Source: Phoronis australis (Eukaryota > Phoronida > Phoronidae). From it: a DNA stretch of 44,141 nt. Of the stretch, positions 1-12,100 are shown in pieces. How positions within the stretch are numbered: the first letter of the stretch is position 1; each line of letters starts with the position of its first letter. Under the pieces are notes generated by a model. The model was not told the origin of the DNA and ran no database searches. It saw nothing but the letters and a program-made list of their open reading frames with translations. Position numbers and translations under genes: made by a program. The stretch spans positions 379,901 through 424,041 of the forward strand of contig NMRA01000251.1 of NCBI GenBank assembly GCA_002633005.1, written 5' to 3'.

Positions 1-101
1 TTCTCGGACTTTTTGTTTCTCGCAGGCGTACCTTTTTGCCCACTTCGCCAAATGGGGGGGGGGCTCCTTTGAGCCCCCCGGGCCCCCTGGGTGCGCGCAT
101 G
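1..101 (-). repeat. Truncated copy of GC-rich MITE family A
   Basis: The first 101 bases are the reverse complement of the left half of the repeat at 24582-24830, including the terminal CTGGGTGCGCGCATG and the internal G/C-run segment. The other half would lie outside the window. No coding capacity is visible. The family is non-autonomous and I cannot assign it to a superfamily. Confidence 0.7.
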
Positions 102-1399
102 GATCATGATCTAAAGCAATAACAATCGACGGTTGCCAATTTTTACGAAATCGCTTCTAAGCTAATCTGAGCATGGACTACATTGAAAAGACCAGTTCTA
201 TAAGTGCGAGGTTAAAATCCAAAAATTATTCTTTACAAAAAAGTTTTTTATTAATCATATCATCGTCAGTTTTGTTTTCGTCATACTTCGACTTCCTCAA
301 TTATTGTTAACGTCATCACCATAAGCAACATGCGAATTATCAGATATTTAAGAGTCTTGTATTTATAATGGCTAAAGTTTTAACACCAGCAAATCTCTCA
401 TATTTCAGTAAAAAGTATTTCCGCTCCGTCTAATCATGCATGCGCTAACAATTTTAGTGCACGGGATGACTCGCATCACGAGTGTCATTTCTCTTGGGAT
501 CTTTCAAACACTCCATTGTTCACATAACTATTTTCGCATATCCCTCAACGTGGGTTTCTAACCAAAAGTTTCAGCTCTCGTTTGGGAAATATGACAATAC
601 AGTTTTCAGAGGACAAATACTCGTGGAGTCCTAAAACGACATGCCGCCAGTGGCTTGCACATTCGAGTGAAATTTCGACGATCCTGTGTTTAAAATGTAC
701 TATTTGAATTACCCAGCAATACCGGGACACCTCAGTTCAATGAATAAAAAATCACAATAATATGGAAGCACACAGAAAAAGTCGAATTACACGGACTTAA
801 AGGAAGCCTGCATTGTCTTCTCACTTAACACCTGTCTACACTGTGCGGCTTAAATATGAAATAATTCAGAAACGCCACTCGGAAACACACTTGTTGCATC
901 ACGTTTTTGAAAACTTACATAGTCTTGGCACGATCTGCCAAAGTTAAAAAACAACTTAACAGCAAAGTATGGGAGCAATGTCATTGCTGCGCCTCTAAAG
1001 TGTCTTGCTATAGTCCCCTATAAACACCAGAACCAAATTAGCTGATATCAAAACTTCACACAACCCTAAACCTCTTCTCCTAAACTCTACCGCACGCACA
1101 AAAAATCCCAATACACAACGACGTAACGCCGGTCCCGGGGATATTATGATTTCACGGCCGCGCCTCTAAATTCCAACTGTGGACTATAATGGCTCTCATG
1201 AAACAACTACGCCGTACCTTGAACACAGGCTAAGGAGCATTTTCACTACTTGTGTGGTGTTCAGGGATGAAGGTATGAGATTTGTAGGCCTACAGCGGGT
1301 TTGGAGTTTATAGGACAGGAATTGATGTTAGGAGAACATAGCTGGAATTTAAAGCCGCGTTTTAAGCAATTATTTCCACCTCTTTTAACTTGGGACATG

Positions 1400-1427
1400 C
1401 ATGCGACGTGCGTAAGCGCGTCGCATG
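1400..1427. repeat. Hairpin with 9-bp perfect arms
   Basis: CATGCGACG at 1400-1408 pairs perfectly with CGTCGCATG at 1419-1427 across a 10-base loop. Its function is unknown. Confidence 0.5.
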
Positions 1428-2229
1428 GTTATCACCTATAGGACGCTACCATTGATTTCTTTTGTTGCGTCTTTGTTGGATAAAACAATACAGGTTGCAT
1501 GGATATCGTACCTTGGTTGCACATGAGCCAGTTACCGATAATTGCTTGCCGTTATCTTCACTGTATCAACAACAATGGATTAGACACTCTACCGATTTCT
1601 ATGTGACCAGCTTGCGATCTAGTTTCCCCGTGTTCACCAGACTCTAATGCTAAGAGGCTAGATGCGAGACAAGACGATCCTATAAAGAGATAACTTACGA
1701 TTGAATGAACTGAAGCGGTCAAATGTTAGAAGCATTGCATGTATGAAGCGTTTTGACGCCCTTTATGTTAATCCTTGCAATGGAAATAAGTCGTGTTATG
1801 GCACAAACGTTATCGGAACTGTTTTTGTAGTGGTAACTGACCCTAATTAGAAGAAAATAATGTTAAAGCGTGTTTACAGAAAATTAATTGGAAGTAATAG
1901 AATCCTATCACGAAAAACAATATTATGAGACTGATTTTATGAGCGTGAAAGACTTATTATGCAATCTACACAAAGCGAAATGCAGCGTAATGTTCACAAT
2001 TACGACAATAATCATTGTCATCTATATGCAAATGTAGAGACAATTCCCGCTACATACGTGTAGAATTTATTAGCATTTAGAAGGCTCAAAGTTATGGTTT
2101 TAATAGCATGTAGGGAAAGCGAAACGAAATTGTAACACAAAAAGGAGGCATTTTGTTTACAGTTGACTTTGTCTCCACCGTCGTCAACGTGACAAAGAGT
2201 CAACGACATATACTCGAAATTAAAATACA

Positions 2230-3110
2230 TGTTATATAATGTACGTGATGATAACTATGGGTCATCATATCGAGATACGTGTACGTGATATGCAAGCCGA
2301 TTTAGAGGAGGCGAAACATATGTATGGTACATATCGCGTGAACTATTTTTAAGACGCACATTTACACGCACCTTTAGAGTACTAAGCGGCAGCATCTGTT
2401 TATGTGTCATGTCGGAATTGCGAAAAAACTAGTTCGGTAAAATTTCGTTGATTCAGAATTAATAAAAGAATATCCAAATACAAAGCTTGTTGCAACTATT
2501 ATCGATTTTATTTGCTGATATTAACAAAACAAAACACTTTTAGGACCCGCAAACACGCATCCTACATGATACAGCGACTTCATTTGAGCAAGATTCATGA
2601 ATTAACAAGGCCAGTCATTTAGGTAACTATCTGGGACTGTTTCATTCAACAGAGCAAGGATTTCCTGCTTGGCGTAGTAATACGCTTGCTACAGCACTGA
2701 CTCATTCATGACTCGTTGAAAAAAACGAAGTCACTGCATTATTTAGAATGCGTGTTTGCTTTTCTTAAAACGCATTCTCCACCTTAATTTTCATCAAGTT
2801 TGTTGAAATTAATTGGTATTTTACGAACATGTTTACGATTTGTGCATGGTTCAGTTGTCATTTGTAAGGTGTTTTTTCAATTATTTATCACACTAACACA
2901 AGTACAGAATTGTGAGGTGTGAGTGATACTAACTATGTAAGATGAGTTAAGACAATCACCGTAAATCTCATGGATTTAGCCGGCTGAATACAATAATCCT
3001 TACGTCTTTGCCAGGGTTACTTGCTCTAGAGGCGATAACGGTTACCTTCTCTAGGGCCAAGATACGTGATAACAATTATTTCACGGCCGTATCATCACCT
3101 CATTATGATA
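2230..3110. repeat. Diverged long dispersed repeat, copy 1
   Basis: This stretch aligns colinearly by eye with 9580-10435 in intron 3 of gene 1. Shared landmarks in the same order are ATAACTATGGGTCATCATAT, a CACCTTAATTTTCA block, GTGAGTGATACTA and ATTATTTCACGGCCGTATCA. Only fragments are conserved, so both are old copies. There is no clear reading frame; a 65-codon frame at 3008-3205 is not conserved in the other copy. Confidence 0.6.
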
Positions 3111-3779
3111 AGGACGTTATCGGCGAGAAACGTTATTTTCCGAGCGCGGATTCAAACCCGCTGGCGAAGCTGCTCAATCTCACACAACAAATAAAAACAT
3201 TTTAAAGCGAGTTTAGCTTGTAAAGACCGGCATCTTTCAGCAAATGTCTAATAGAACCTCCAAGTACGATAATTGAGTTCAAGAAAACGTAGAACTGAAA
3301 TGCCTAGAATGACAGATGTCTATTTAGATTTTGAGTATAAAGAAATGGCCCCAGGCTCCGAATGTACACGTAGTGTGTTTTGAGCATTCCTTCATAAAAT
3401 TCTATATTCGCCAAAGCAATAAAATTTTACAGTCGGTTCATGTTGGCAACTCAAAACGGGCATAGTTTTCAAGGTTAATTTCATACAATGCATGGCTTCG
3501 TTTACCAATACTCATGTGCATTCAGCTTTTGTATCGCTGATTGTATTCATTATCGATGATATTCTGAGAAACCAAACTTACCAGTCCGTAGGCCTTTGTC
3601 TTATTTTCCGGTTCGATACACGTGATTTTATGTCTATTTACCCACTGTCAATCCAACCAGCGAGACAATACAAGGATGCCGGTATGTTTACTTTAATTGG
3701 CCGTAGTCATGGTAAAAAGTACACAGAAAACTAATTTAATTTTCTAAACATGCACTGTAATCCTGACATAAAATCAACA

Positions 3780-4190
3780 TCGTAACAGTAATAGTAAAAC
3801 AGCCACAGAGCAATGGCAGTAGAAATAGTGTTGCTAATAACAACAATCCTAGCTATAGCGATAGTAAAGGCATTGACTGCGGTAAAGGTAATTGTAACAG
3901 TAATAGTAAATGCAATGGCACTGGCAAAAGCAATGGCAATAGCTATACTGATAGCTATGGCAATGACAATGACAATATAAATGGTAATGACACTGTCAAT
4001 TGTAATAGCAATGGTAATGCTAACGGTAATGGCAATAGCTATAGTGATAGCTATGGCAATGACAATGACAATATAAATGGTAATGACACTGCCAATTGTA
4101 ATAGCAATGGTAATGCTAACGGTAATGGCAATAGCAATAACGATAGCAATAGTAATGGTAATAGCAACGGCAATGGTAGTGAAAGGAAGT
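3780..4190. repeat. Degenerate short-unit array with a 96-bp tandem duplication
   Basis: The region is built from variants of AATGGTAATAGC. Within it, 3935-4030 and 4031-4126 are nearly identical 96-bp units. Open reading frames on the minus strand here translate as alternating Ile/Ala/Thr/Val and are by-products of the repeat. Confidence 0.85.
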
Positions 4191-4681
4191 TTCAATACCA
4201 AATAGCAAAAGCAATGAGTATGGCAACGGCAGGAGTATTAACGATAGTATTGCAGCAATATTGTACACGAATAATAATCTTAACATAGTGCACAATTTTT
4301 TGAATTTTCGCACATTGCGAAGTACGTCTTTGTATACCGGAATTTCCGTAGATAAGCCCTTGGGCGTGTATTGGGAAATGAAATTTTTTCAGGCGTTTTA
4401 GCTACACCTAATAAATGCCCGGGCGTTTATTCGGAAAAGGGGGCGTGTAAACGGTAAGCCATAGTTTTGCTTGAATTAACACTCTTTTACTTAAAACTGC
4501 GTTTTGGATTTTTTTGTTAATAAATGCGTATTTCAACAACGTCCTGTTCGTTTTTATAAATGATAAATTCTCCACAAAACTGAACTTGTGACACAAAGTT
4601 GACGGTGAGTGGCGTTTTAAGAGGAAATTTTCCAAATAAATGTCCCACACTCTGGATACTTTACACCATAAGTTGAATACC

Positions 4682-4707
4682 AAATAAACGCCTATGGGCG
4701 TGTATTT
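4682..4707. repeat. Near-palindrome in a cluster of GGGCGTGTATT-like motifs
   Basis: AAATAAACGCC and GGGCGTGTATTT face each other around a short centre. Related GGGCGT(G/T)TATT motifs recur between 4364 and 4735, which suggests a decayed inverted-repeat element. Confidence 0.45.
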
Positions 4708-4857
4708 GGCATGATTTTGCGAATAAACGTCCATAGCCGTTTCATGGGGTGGGCTTCCCTACGGAAAATCCCGTTACTGATATATACTAGCGTGAGTACA
4801 CTAAGAAAAAATAAATTTCTGTCTTTACTGTTTTCGAAATCAATGGTGATATAACCA

Positions 4858-4950
4858 AGGTGTTTACTACACTCCTTGATAAAAAAGAGTTTACAACACT
4901 CCCTGTTATAACAAAGGAGTTGACTACACTCCTTGATATAACTTCTTGAG
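4858..4950. repeat. Three-unit tandem repeat of about 30 bp
   Basis: The unit is roughly AGTTTACTACACTCCTTGAT followed by ATAACAAAGG. It occurs three times with substitutions and small length changes. Confidence 0.7.
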
Positions 4951-5932
4951 ATCACTTTGAAGTGTTGAGCTCAGAGTGTGGGCTATTTTTACCTGTCTAC
5001 GTATGCATTGGTTTGCACGACGTTTCAATTTCCCATTTCCGTGACCATCTTTAGGTGCGCCACGGGGGCTCTTACTAAGCTGTACACGCGTACATGTAGT
5101 TGTAGAAATTATTATCATTTGTCTACGTAGCAGTGGCAATTCATTGATTAAACATACTAATAAAAATTGACATCAACCAGTATCAGCGTATAACTATTTC
5201 AAATGGTAAAGACACCGCTTTAATACAGCGATTGTCGTTCACCTCAGTGGTAGGAGAAACGCTTGCCGAAACGGAGTCATAGAAAATCCAATTTAAGTTA
5301 ATGTAAATAGTTCAATATTGACCATTAGTTTAATTTTGACATTTTCCCTATGAATGATAAAACGATGATCAGTACATTCTTATTTTTCATAGTTTTCATA
5401 AAAATAGAAAACGGGCTTATTTAAATAATACGGGCGGTTACTACAAGATTCGGAAAAATCATAAGACAAAAAGCTCTACAATTTAATTTAGGTGACTACA
5501 TTGAATATTGCTCAAATGTTCTCAGATTTGTCAGTTTCTTAAACATTGTAAAATATTCGGCATCTGAAAATATTCAAGTCAATTTAAGTCGTTGCTCGAA
5601 AACATAGACAGATGACAGTTACGTGTCTTCTTCAACTAATATTTAACTTCGATTTGATGATAAAATTCCAAACTTATTTATAGTCTTCTTTAAGAGATGA
5701 AAGTGTTGTTCTACTAAAACAAATCGTCGCTGAGTCAAGAAACGGGTAATGAAATTCGAATAGGACGGTGTCACGGTAAATAGGTTTCCATGGTATGTAA
5801 GTTTCTCACAAAGTTCCCTGAAGTACTTCTTAATGGGAACTAATGCAGTTAAGCCATTGTTACAATTTTTGCAGCAGTTGCTGACATATTCATTTTTTTA
5901 ATTGCATTGACGAATTCGCTAACTACTTACAG

Positions 5933-6126
5933 TTCACACCAAAGAAGACCCGGGGAAGGAGGCCCCGGGGAAGGAGGCCCCAGGGAAGGAGGCTCCCGGA
6001 AAGCAAGGCCCCGGGAAGGAAGCCCCCGGGATGAAGCCCAAGGAGGGATATGCTGTCACGTGCCGCTGTTTTGGGGCTCAGAAAGGCCGTGGACCGAGAC
6101 TGGACGACTCCACGAAGACCATGCAG
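5933..6126 (+). CDS. Gene 1 exon 1 (first visible): PGKEA repeat plus VTCRC motif
   Basis: The acceptor is TTACAG before 5933 and the exon opens at codon position 2, so at least one more exon precedes it. The frame reads HTKEDPGKEAPGKEAPGKEA and onward, then a segment with VTCRCFG, ending at KTMQ. The donor is GTTGGT, weaker than consensus, but the phase-0 end fits the next exon exactly. The first half is a 15-bp coding minisatellite. Confidence 0.75.
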
Positions 6127-9100
6127 GTTGGTTTGCTCAGCTGATGGTACTTTTAAACTACACCGTAATCAAAGTGTTTATAATGCAACATGTCTTGGAG
6201 GAAAAGTGCTGACAGTAATATGGTCACAGCTTCCTCTGACTATTACAGATAGCTTTCAGTCTCACCACCGCTCTCATCATCGATTACATTTTAAGGAGGG
6301 AGCAGCAAGAAAACGGAAACTATGATACCCACTCATTTATGTAGTGGACTCGAAAAGGGATATTCATGTGTAATGAACTTCAGTTAAAACGTCATGTCAC
6401 CTTTTATCGGGTTTTCTTCCAGTCACTCCACCCGTTTTTAGAGAATTGTGTAAATGAAATTCTTCAGCAGGGATTCTTGGACAGTTTGAATTTTTAACCA
6501 ATTATAGTCCTCGAAACAGCACAAAGAGAGATGCCACGTGTTGTCAATAATGAGTACATCGTCTGTCAACAAAAGTTTTTGATATACATGTATAGATAAC
6601 ATTTAAAACCCTTCAGCTGATTTGTGTAGATGGAAAAAAGGAACTTTATGAAGCGTTCAGAGCTCCCAAAGTGAGTCTTTGAGCAGGGAATTTGGTTGGA
6701 AAAGGCACCCTTTTGTAGGGAGCTTTGTCAGAAAAGGCACACCTTTGTAGAGAAGCTGGTCGTGAAAAAGTCACCCTTTTGAGCGGCACGTCCAGTATTT
6801 CTCTTATACGGTTGTACCTTGGGGCACCAACCTTCCCAATAAAGCTACAGGTGTACTATACAAATGTAGTTCACCTGGTGGGGATAGTGAGCTTGAGGGT
6901 ACGAGACATAACTGTTACAGACAGACGAGCTGTATCGGACCTGTCTGTCTGTATCACCGGTGTTACAGACAGACAGATCTGATACAGTCCGCCTGTTTAT
7001 AACATTGGTGACATCACTTCTACTACAATAGACACACTCCATTGCTTGCTCGTCTTCTAAAGCACAGACGCCTTCACTGTGTCTTACAGTTTAATGGAAC
7101 GTTTTAAACTGATGAGATACAGATCGACTGTGCTACAGAAATAGAGGTCTATAGCAAAATTTTCTGATTTTTATCGATCGCTTTTCAGAAAATTGTGCAT
7201 TGCGAAATCAAGCCTTGATGAGCCTACAATGGATATGTGGAAATACTTGAAAGCAAAACGCTAAACTTTCCATGACACACGCATTGAACTTATCGCCACG
7301 CGATTAGTCAATACAGCACTATACACCTGAATACACTCTGTACGACTGCTTGTGCGCTCTTTAACTGGCAGCATATGATTACGTGTAATTTAAAATAAAA
7401 TTACATGCGTTTTAATATGGGTGATGTTATAAGACTGGAGTGCTGCGCAGAAAAGGTATTTTTACGAGGCCGAGGGCACAGCAACCTCGACTAATAATAT
7501 CACCCATAGTAAAACACGTGTAGCATGCCAAGAATTGTACAATGACACTTGGCTTACCTCAAAGTCCAGCTGCTTCCTGGTGGTTTGGTAATTATTGCAC
7601 ACCCAGCAGAATTAATGAGGGACATACCAATGCAACATTAAACATTTCAGGTTGTAAATGTCATATTTCTTGTCCAATTTTCAAAAGTCAAAAAGCTAAT
7701 CACAAGTGAGTTTCACGAACTATTCAAGCAGCTATTTACAAACATTCAAAACAAATAATTTCAAAATACCCTTGTCACCTCCAATGTGTTTATGATGGGC
7801 CTCATTGTATAGAGGACGATAACAGCCTGAGACGATTTGATTAACCTCAATAGCATGGTGTCTTTGATCTAAACCGGCAGAATCTGTGGTGCGCAAACCG
7901 GTCGTGTAACTCAATCTCGATTCTGTTCATGGTTTAACACCATTTTTCACCGTAATCGTGAGATTATTATTGTAAGAATGTATCATTTGCCAGGTTTTAC
8001 AATTGATGTGCTCATATAAACTCAGTATTTCGGAAAATATGAAAATATTTTCAAACATACATTGCTGCTATTGGCATTTTTAACAAATCGACCCTGCGAA
8101 AAGCTTTTAACGAAATTTAATTAATTCGTTTGATTTTCTGCTTAAATAAGGTCACGCGGTACACACAGACTGTTTATTTTCCAGGATATTTGTGGAAAGA
8201 TGAAACTGTTCGCTTCTAATAACAATGGCCAAGAGGCCAAATCCGGAGAATATAAAGTGGATTTCTACGTCAGCGACAGCCCCGTGAAGCCGGTCAACGA
8301 AACGAAGCTGACGACACAGTCCATTGGTATGACTCAATCTTGCAGTGTATAAGTAATGCAGTTTGGCGCAATTTCATTAGAAAACTAAAAAATGTGCTGA
8401 TATTGATCTGGAACTTGAATATTTCATGCATTTGCCGTGCAAAAAGTCACCATTTACCCGCTTTGAGCTGTCGAACCATTTGCACGATGCGCAAATCAAA
8501 TATCAGACGTTTTAACAAAAAAATTTGCGCGTTATGTTCTCCGCCTGCTTGAATGATAATTCCTATCAACCAAGGCCGACTAAAACATTATAATTGGTTT
8601 TGGTGTGCACTCGATTGATTTGGAAACTTTCGCCTCAGTCTTCCAAGGAAAAAGCGCCAGCATCACCGAAGTTTGTTATATTTTTCAAAAGCTACACAAA
8701 CATACGTGTATATGAGGTATTTTCGACAACGTTACTTGGCAACACGACGAGTTGCAGTTTACCATGGCATAAAGGCAAATAATGCGGTTTTGAGTTGCAG
8801 CTAGAGACCCCCAGGGGTGGGCGGAGTACAACCAACCGCGTAACTTGACTGTTGACGCTGGTATTAAAAAAAATCCGCAATACTTCATTTTATATCAGGT
8901 GACCAATTTAAACTGTACAGTCACAAAATAAGAAAAAAACCCAGCCCAGAAACTACTTTTGACTGGTCTGCCTAATCTTCTTCTTTTACACATCGTGTGT
9001 TCGCGTCTTTAGTACTTCAAAACTGTTCACTATTTGTCATTAAGGTTATATACAGTGTGGTGGCTGTTTACATGGTGCATCTACACTGTATATCAAACTC

Positions 9101-12100
9101 AAACTCATAAGTAGTCTATCAAATTTCTGTTTATTTAAACAATGGAACCTCAGTTGAGAGAAAGGTATGAATAAATGGATTGTCATTAAAATCTGTTTTG
9201 TGTATTTTTAAACTGTCTTGAAGCGGAACGGTTATCTTCAGTCTGCACATATTCGGAAATCTGAGGCAGAGAACATGTTAAAATCCTCTTTTTTGCTATC
9301 CAGATAGTCCCGTTACTCGGGCCAACAACAAGTCCGACATCAGCGACGTCGCTCTTGCAGCTAAAGTGAACAAGCTGTCCGACCTCAAGTCTGTTACCTG
9401 TGGAACAAGTAAGTTATTATTTTCACTTTTTGCTTTCAACTCCAGCAATAACAACTCGGCTATTTGTGCAGCCGTAACTCAATCGATCTACCGAAAAAGA
9501 ACACGTTCATCAGCGCAAACTAAAATCCCCTAACAAACCTAGGTTGATGAAGTGCTTCGCTTGACATACATAAAAGTTATGTAGCGTATGTTATAACTGT
9601 GGGTTATTATATCGAGTTCCTTTTTGGTGATAATCAAGCTGATATAAACGAGAGCGAAATTTATCATGCATATCGCTTGAACACGAATCTTCAGAGGGCT
9701 AAGTGTGAAGTGTGTATGTAAAAATAGCAACAATTATAAAGTAATCAACATAGGGAACAAATTTGCCATCAAATAACGAATTAACAGTCAAATAGCCTTC
9801 TGCTACTTGTACTACCGGGCCAGCAGCTGAATCTAAATGTTGAGCAGACGACAAGAATCAGACATTGTGCTGAAGAAGAGCATCAATTGGTAAAATTTCA
9901 CTGAATTCGAATATTATAATAGAAAACTTGTTATAACTATCAACGATTTTGTTTGCTTATGAATTAAATATAACACGGTAAGCATGGTTCGTACCCGGAG
10001 GTTATGATGTCCGTGTTTGACGTAGTAACATGTTAACTGTAGCAACGGCTCCTTCATGACTGGTTGGCCAAATGAGGTCGCTGTATCCTTTAGGTTGCGT
10101 GTTTGCGTACTTGAACAGTGTTATCACCTTAATTTTCACCAAGCTTTGTTGAAATTAGAATTTTATTTGGTATTTGACAGATATGTTTATGACTTGTGTT
10201 TTGATTCAGTTGTATTAACACCAGTAACGTGAGTGATACTATACAAAGAGACGATTTAAACCAACTACCGTAATTCTTACGGCTTTAGTCCGCCAAATCC
10301 CGTAATCTTTACGATTTTTCCAAGGTTATGAAATTTCTCTTGAAATGATAAGGACAAGTTTACGTATTACGGACAAGTAGTTCTGACGTATTTCACGGTG
10401 TAATAACACAATTATTTCACGGGCGTATCATCACTTATGAATGTTAAATGGCGATATTTCGCAAAGTATTGCGTGTCCTCTTGTTTTCACGAGTTTTGTG
10501 ATGGGACGGACAGCATTTTTCCTTATATCGTGTCACTGTTGTGCTGTCTCGTGCACTGAATCTTTACATGTGTTTATAGGAAGCGGGGGATCCACATATT
10601 TATGTTTTTTTTTTGACGAAATAAGAAGACTTTGACGAAACATCGTTAATTTTGTTAATACTTGCTTCCATTAACATCGATTGTATAAATGTTGACCTTT
10701 ATAACTCTTCCGCGAGCTGACGCTAAGCAATCGTAGAATTTCATGCATTTCATGAAATCAATTATATAATTATTTGTTCTCCATAGGATTCCTACTGGCT
10801 GTTGCTGCAAAAGCGAACAACGCCAGCGCCAAAACCACAGACGTTTGTGGATTCGTGAACGTTGATTGTGGAGGTATGTTCAATAATCGTTGACGGATTA
10901 CAGATTAGGCTAGTTATTAGTTACAACTGAGGACCCCCCGCGTCGTAGCCCGTGAGCGGGGGCTCTTCGAAAGATGTAGTAACCGTGGGGAGAAGGATTC
11001 ATTGTGTTAACAAAAGTTTCGTTGAACGCAGATTAGCACGAATTATCAAATCCTACTTACGGCATAGAACCCCGAGAAATCTTTACCTGGCGCCGTCATT
11101 AATTAAAATTAAAGTGTTATGTCAGTTAGCAATGTGTCAATTCATTGTTTTTTTATTGATTTCTAATCAACCATTGAATGCTGCGATGGATCACTAATGA
11201 CTAGTGTGAGAGTAGTTCGCTAGAGAAATTATCAGCATTCTATTAGCAATAATTATATGCGGTATGATTCCGTTCATGCAGTGGCGTTCTTGAATTTGAA
11301 ATGTATCAATCGGATCCCATGACAATTTCAGAGGGCGATTTTGCCTTAGAAACTGCGGGGTTGCCCAAAGCACTGCAACTGCGTGGTGATGGCTCTTCTC
11401 TCAAAGAGCAACTGGAGAAACAAGGAGTCAAAAATCCCAAGGTATATTATCTCAGTTAAGCGGCTATTTGTTAACATTAGCGGAGCGGATGTGTAGAGTT
11501 CACCCTGGGCATACCAATCATGCCACCAAGGGAACAAACACATCACGCGTATGGTTGGCGCAGTGCGACATGAATCCGAATAATGTCTGACATAAATCCG
11601 GATGATGTCTGACATAAATCCGAATAATGTCTGACATGAATCAAAATTATGTCAGTCATGAATCAAATTTATGTCAGACAGAGGTAAAATAATATGATAT
11701 AAAATAATTTATGTGTGACATACATGTAGTTTTCGAGTAATATCCTTCATACTTCATTATTGTCAGCTACAATCCAATTTACAACAGATATAAATAAGAT
11801 AAGTATAATCTACCATCATTCTATTTTTATCTCAGTGACATAAATCATATTCATGCCTGACGCTATTCAGCCAATCAGAATTGTCGATACATTGTCCACG
11901 CCCACAACGCAAGCGTGGCGCGTCTTACGGACCATGCCGTTTTTCAAAGGAATCCATGGGTGCACCCGGGGGGGGTGGGGCTCGGGGGGCTCCAATGAGC
12001 CCCCCAATTTTGCGGATTGGGCAAAAAGGTTCACCGCAATGAAACAAAAAGTCCGAGCAAACGAGACAAAAGTCCACAAAGTCCACAGGAATGCGGCGCG

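Larger units (their letters stand above)
102..5932. other. Upstream non-coding region, no recognisable exon
   Basis: I find no reading frame here that looks like a conserved protein. Gene 1 must have at least one exon upstream of 5933, because its first visible exon opens in the middle of a codon behind a splice acceptor and lacks a start and signal peptide. That 5' exon probably lies here or before the window, but I could not pin it down. Recognisable content is limited to repeats listed separately: a hairpin at 1400, a diverged long repeat from 2230, a short-unit array at 3780-4190, a palindrome at 4682 and a three-unit tandem repeat at 4858. Confidence 0.5.

Noticed and set aside
3731-4201. 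A 156-codon minus-strand frame of Ile/Ala/Thr/Val repeats
   Set aside because: It is the translation of a degenerate short tandem repeat and has no protein-like complexity.
8200-8326. Translation start of gene 1 at the ATG at 8200
   Set aside because: A strong acceptor precedes the exon, and exon 1 at 5933-6126 joins it in phase with similar protein style.
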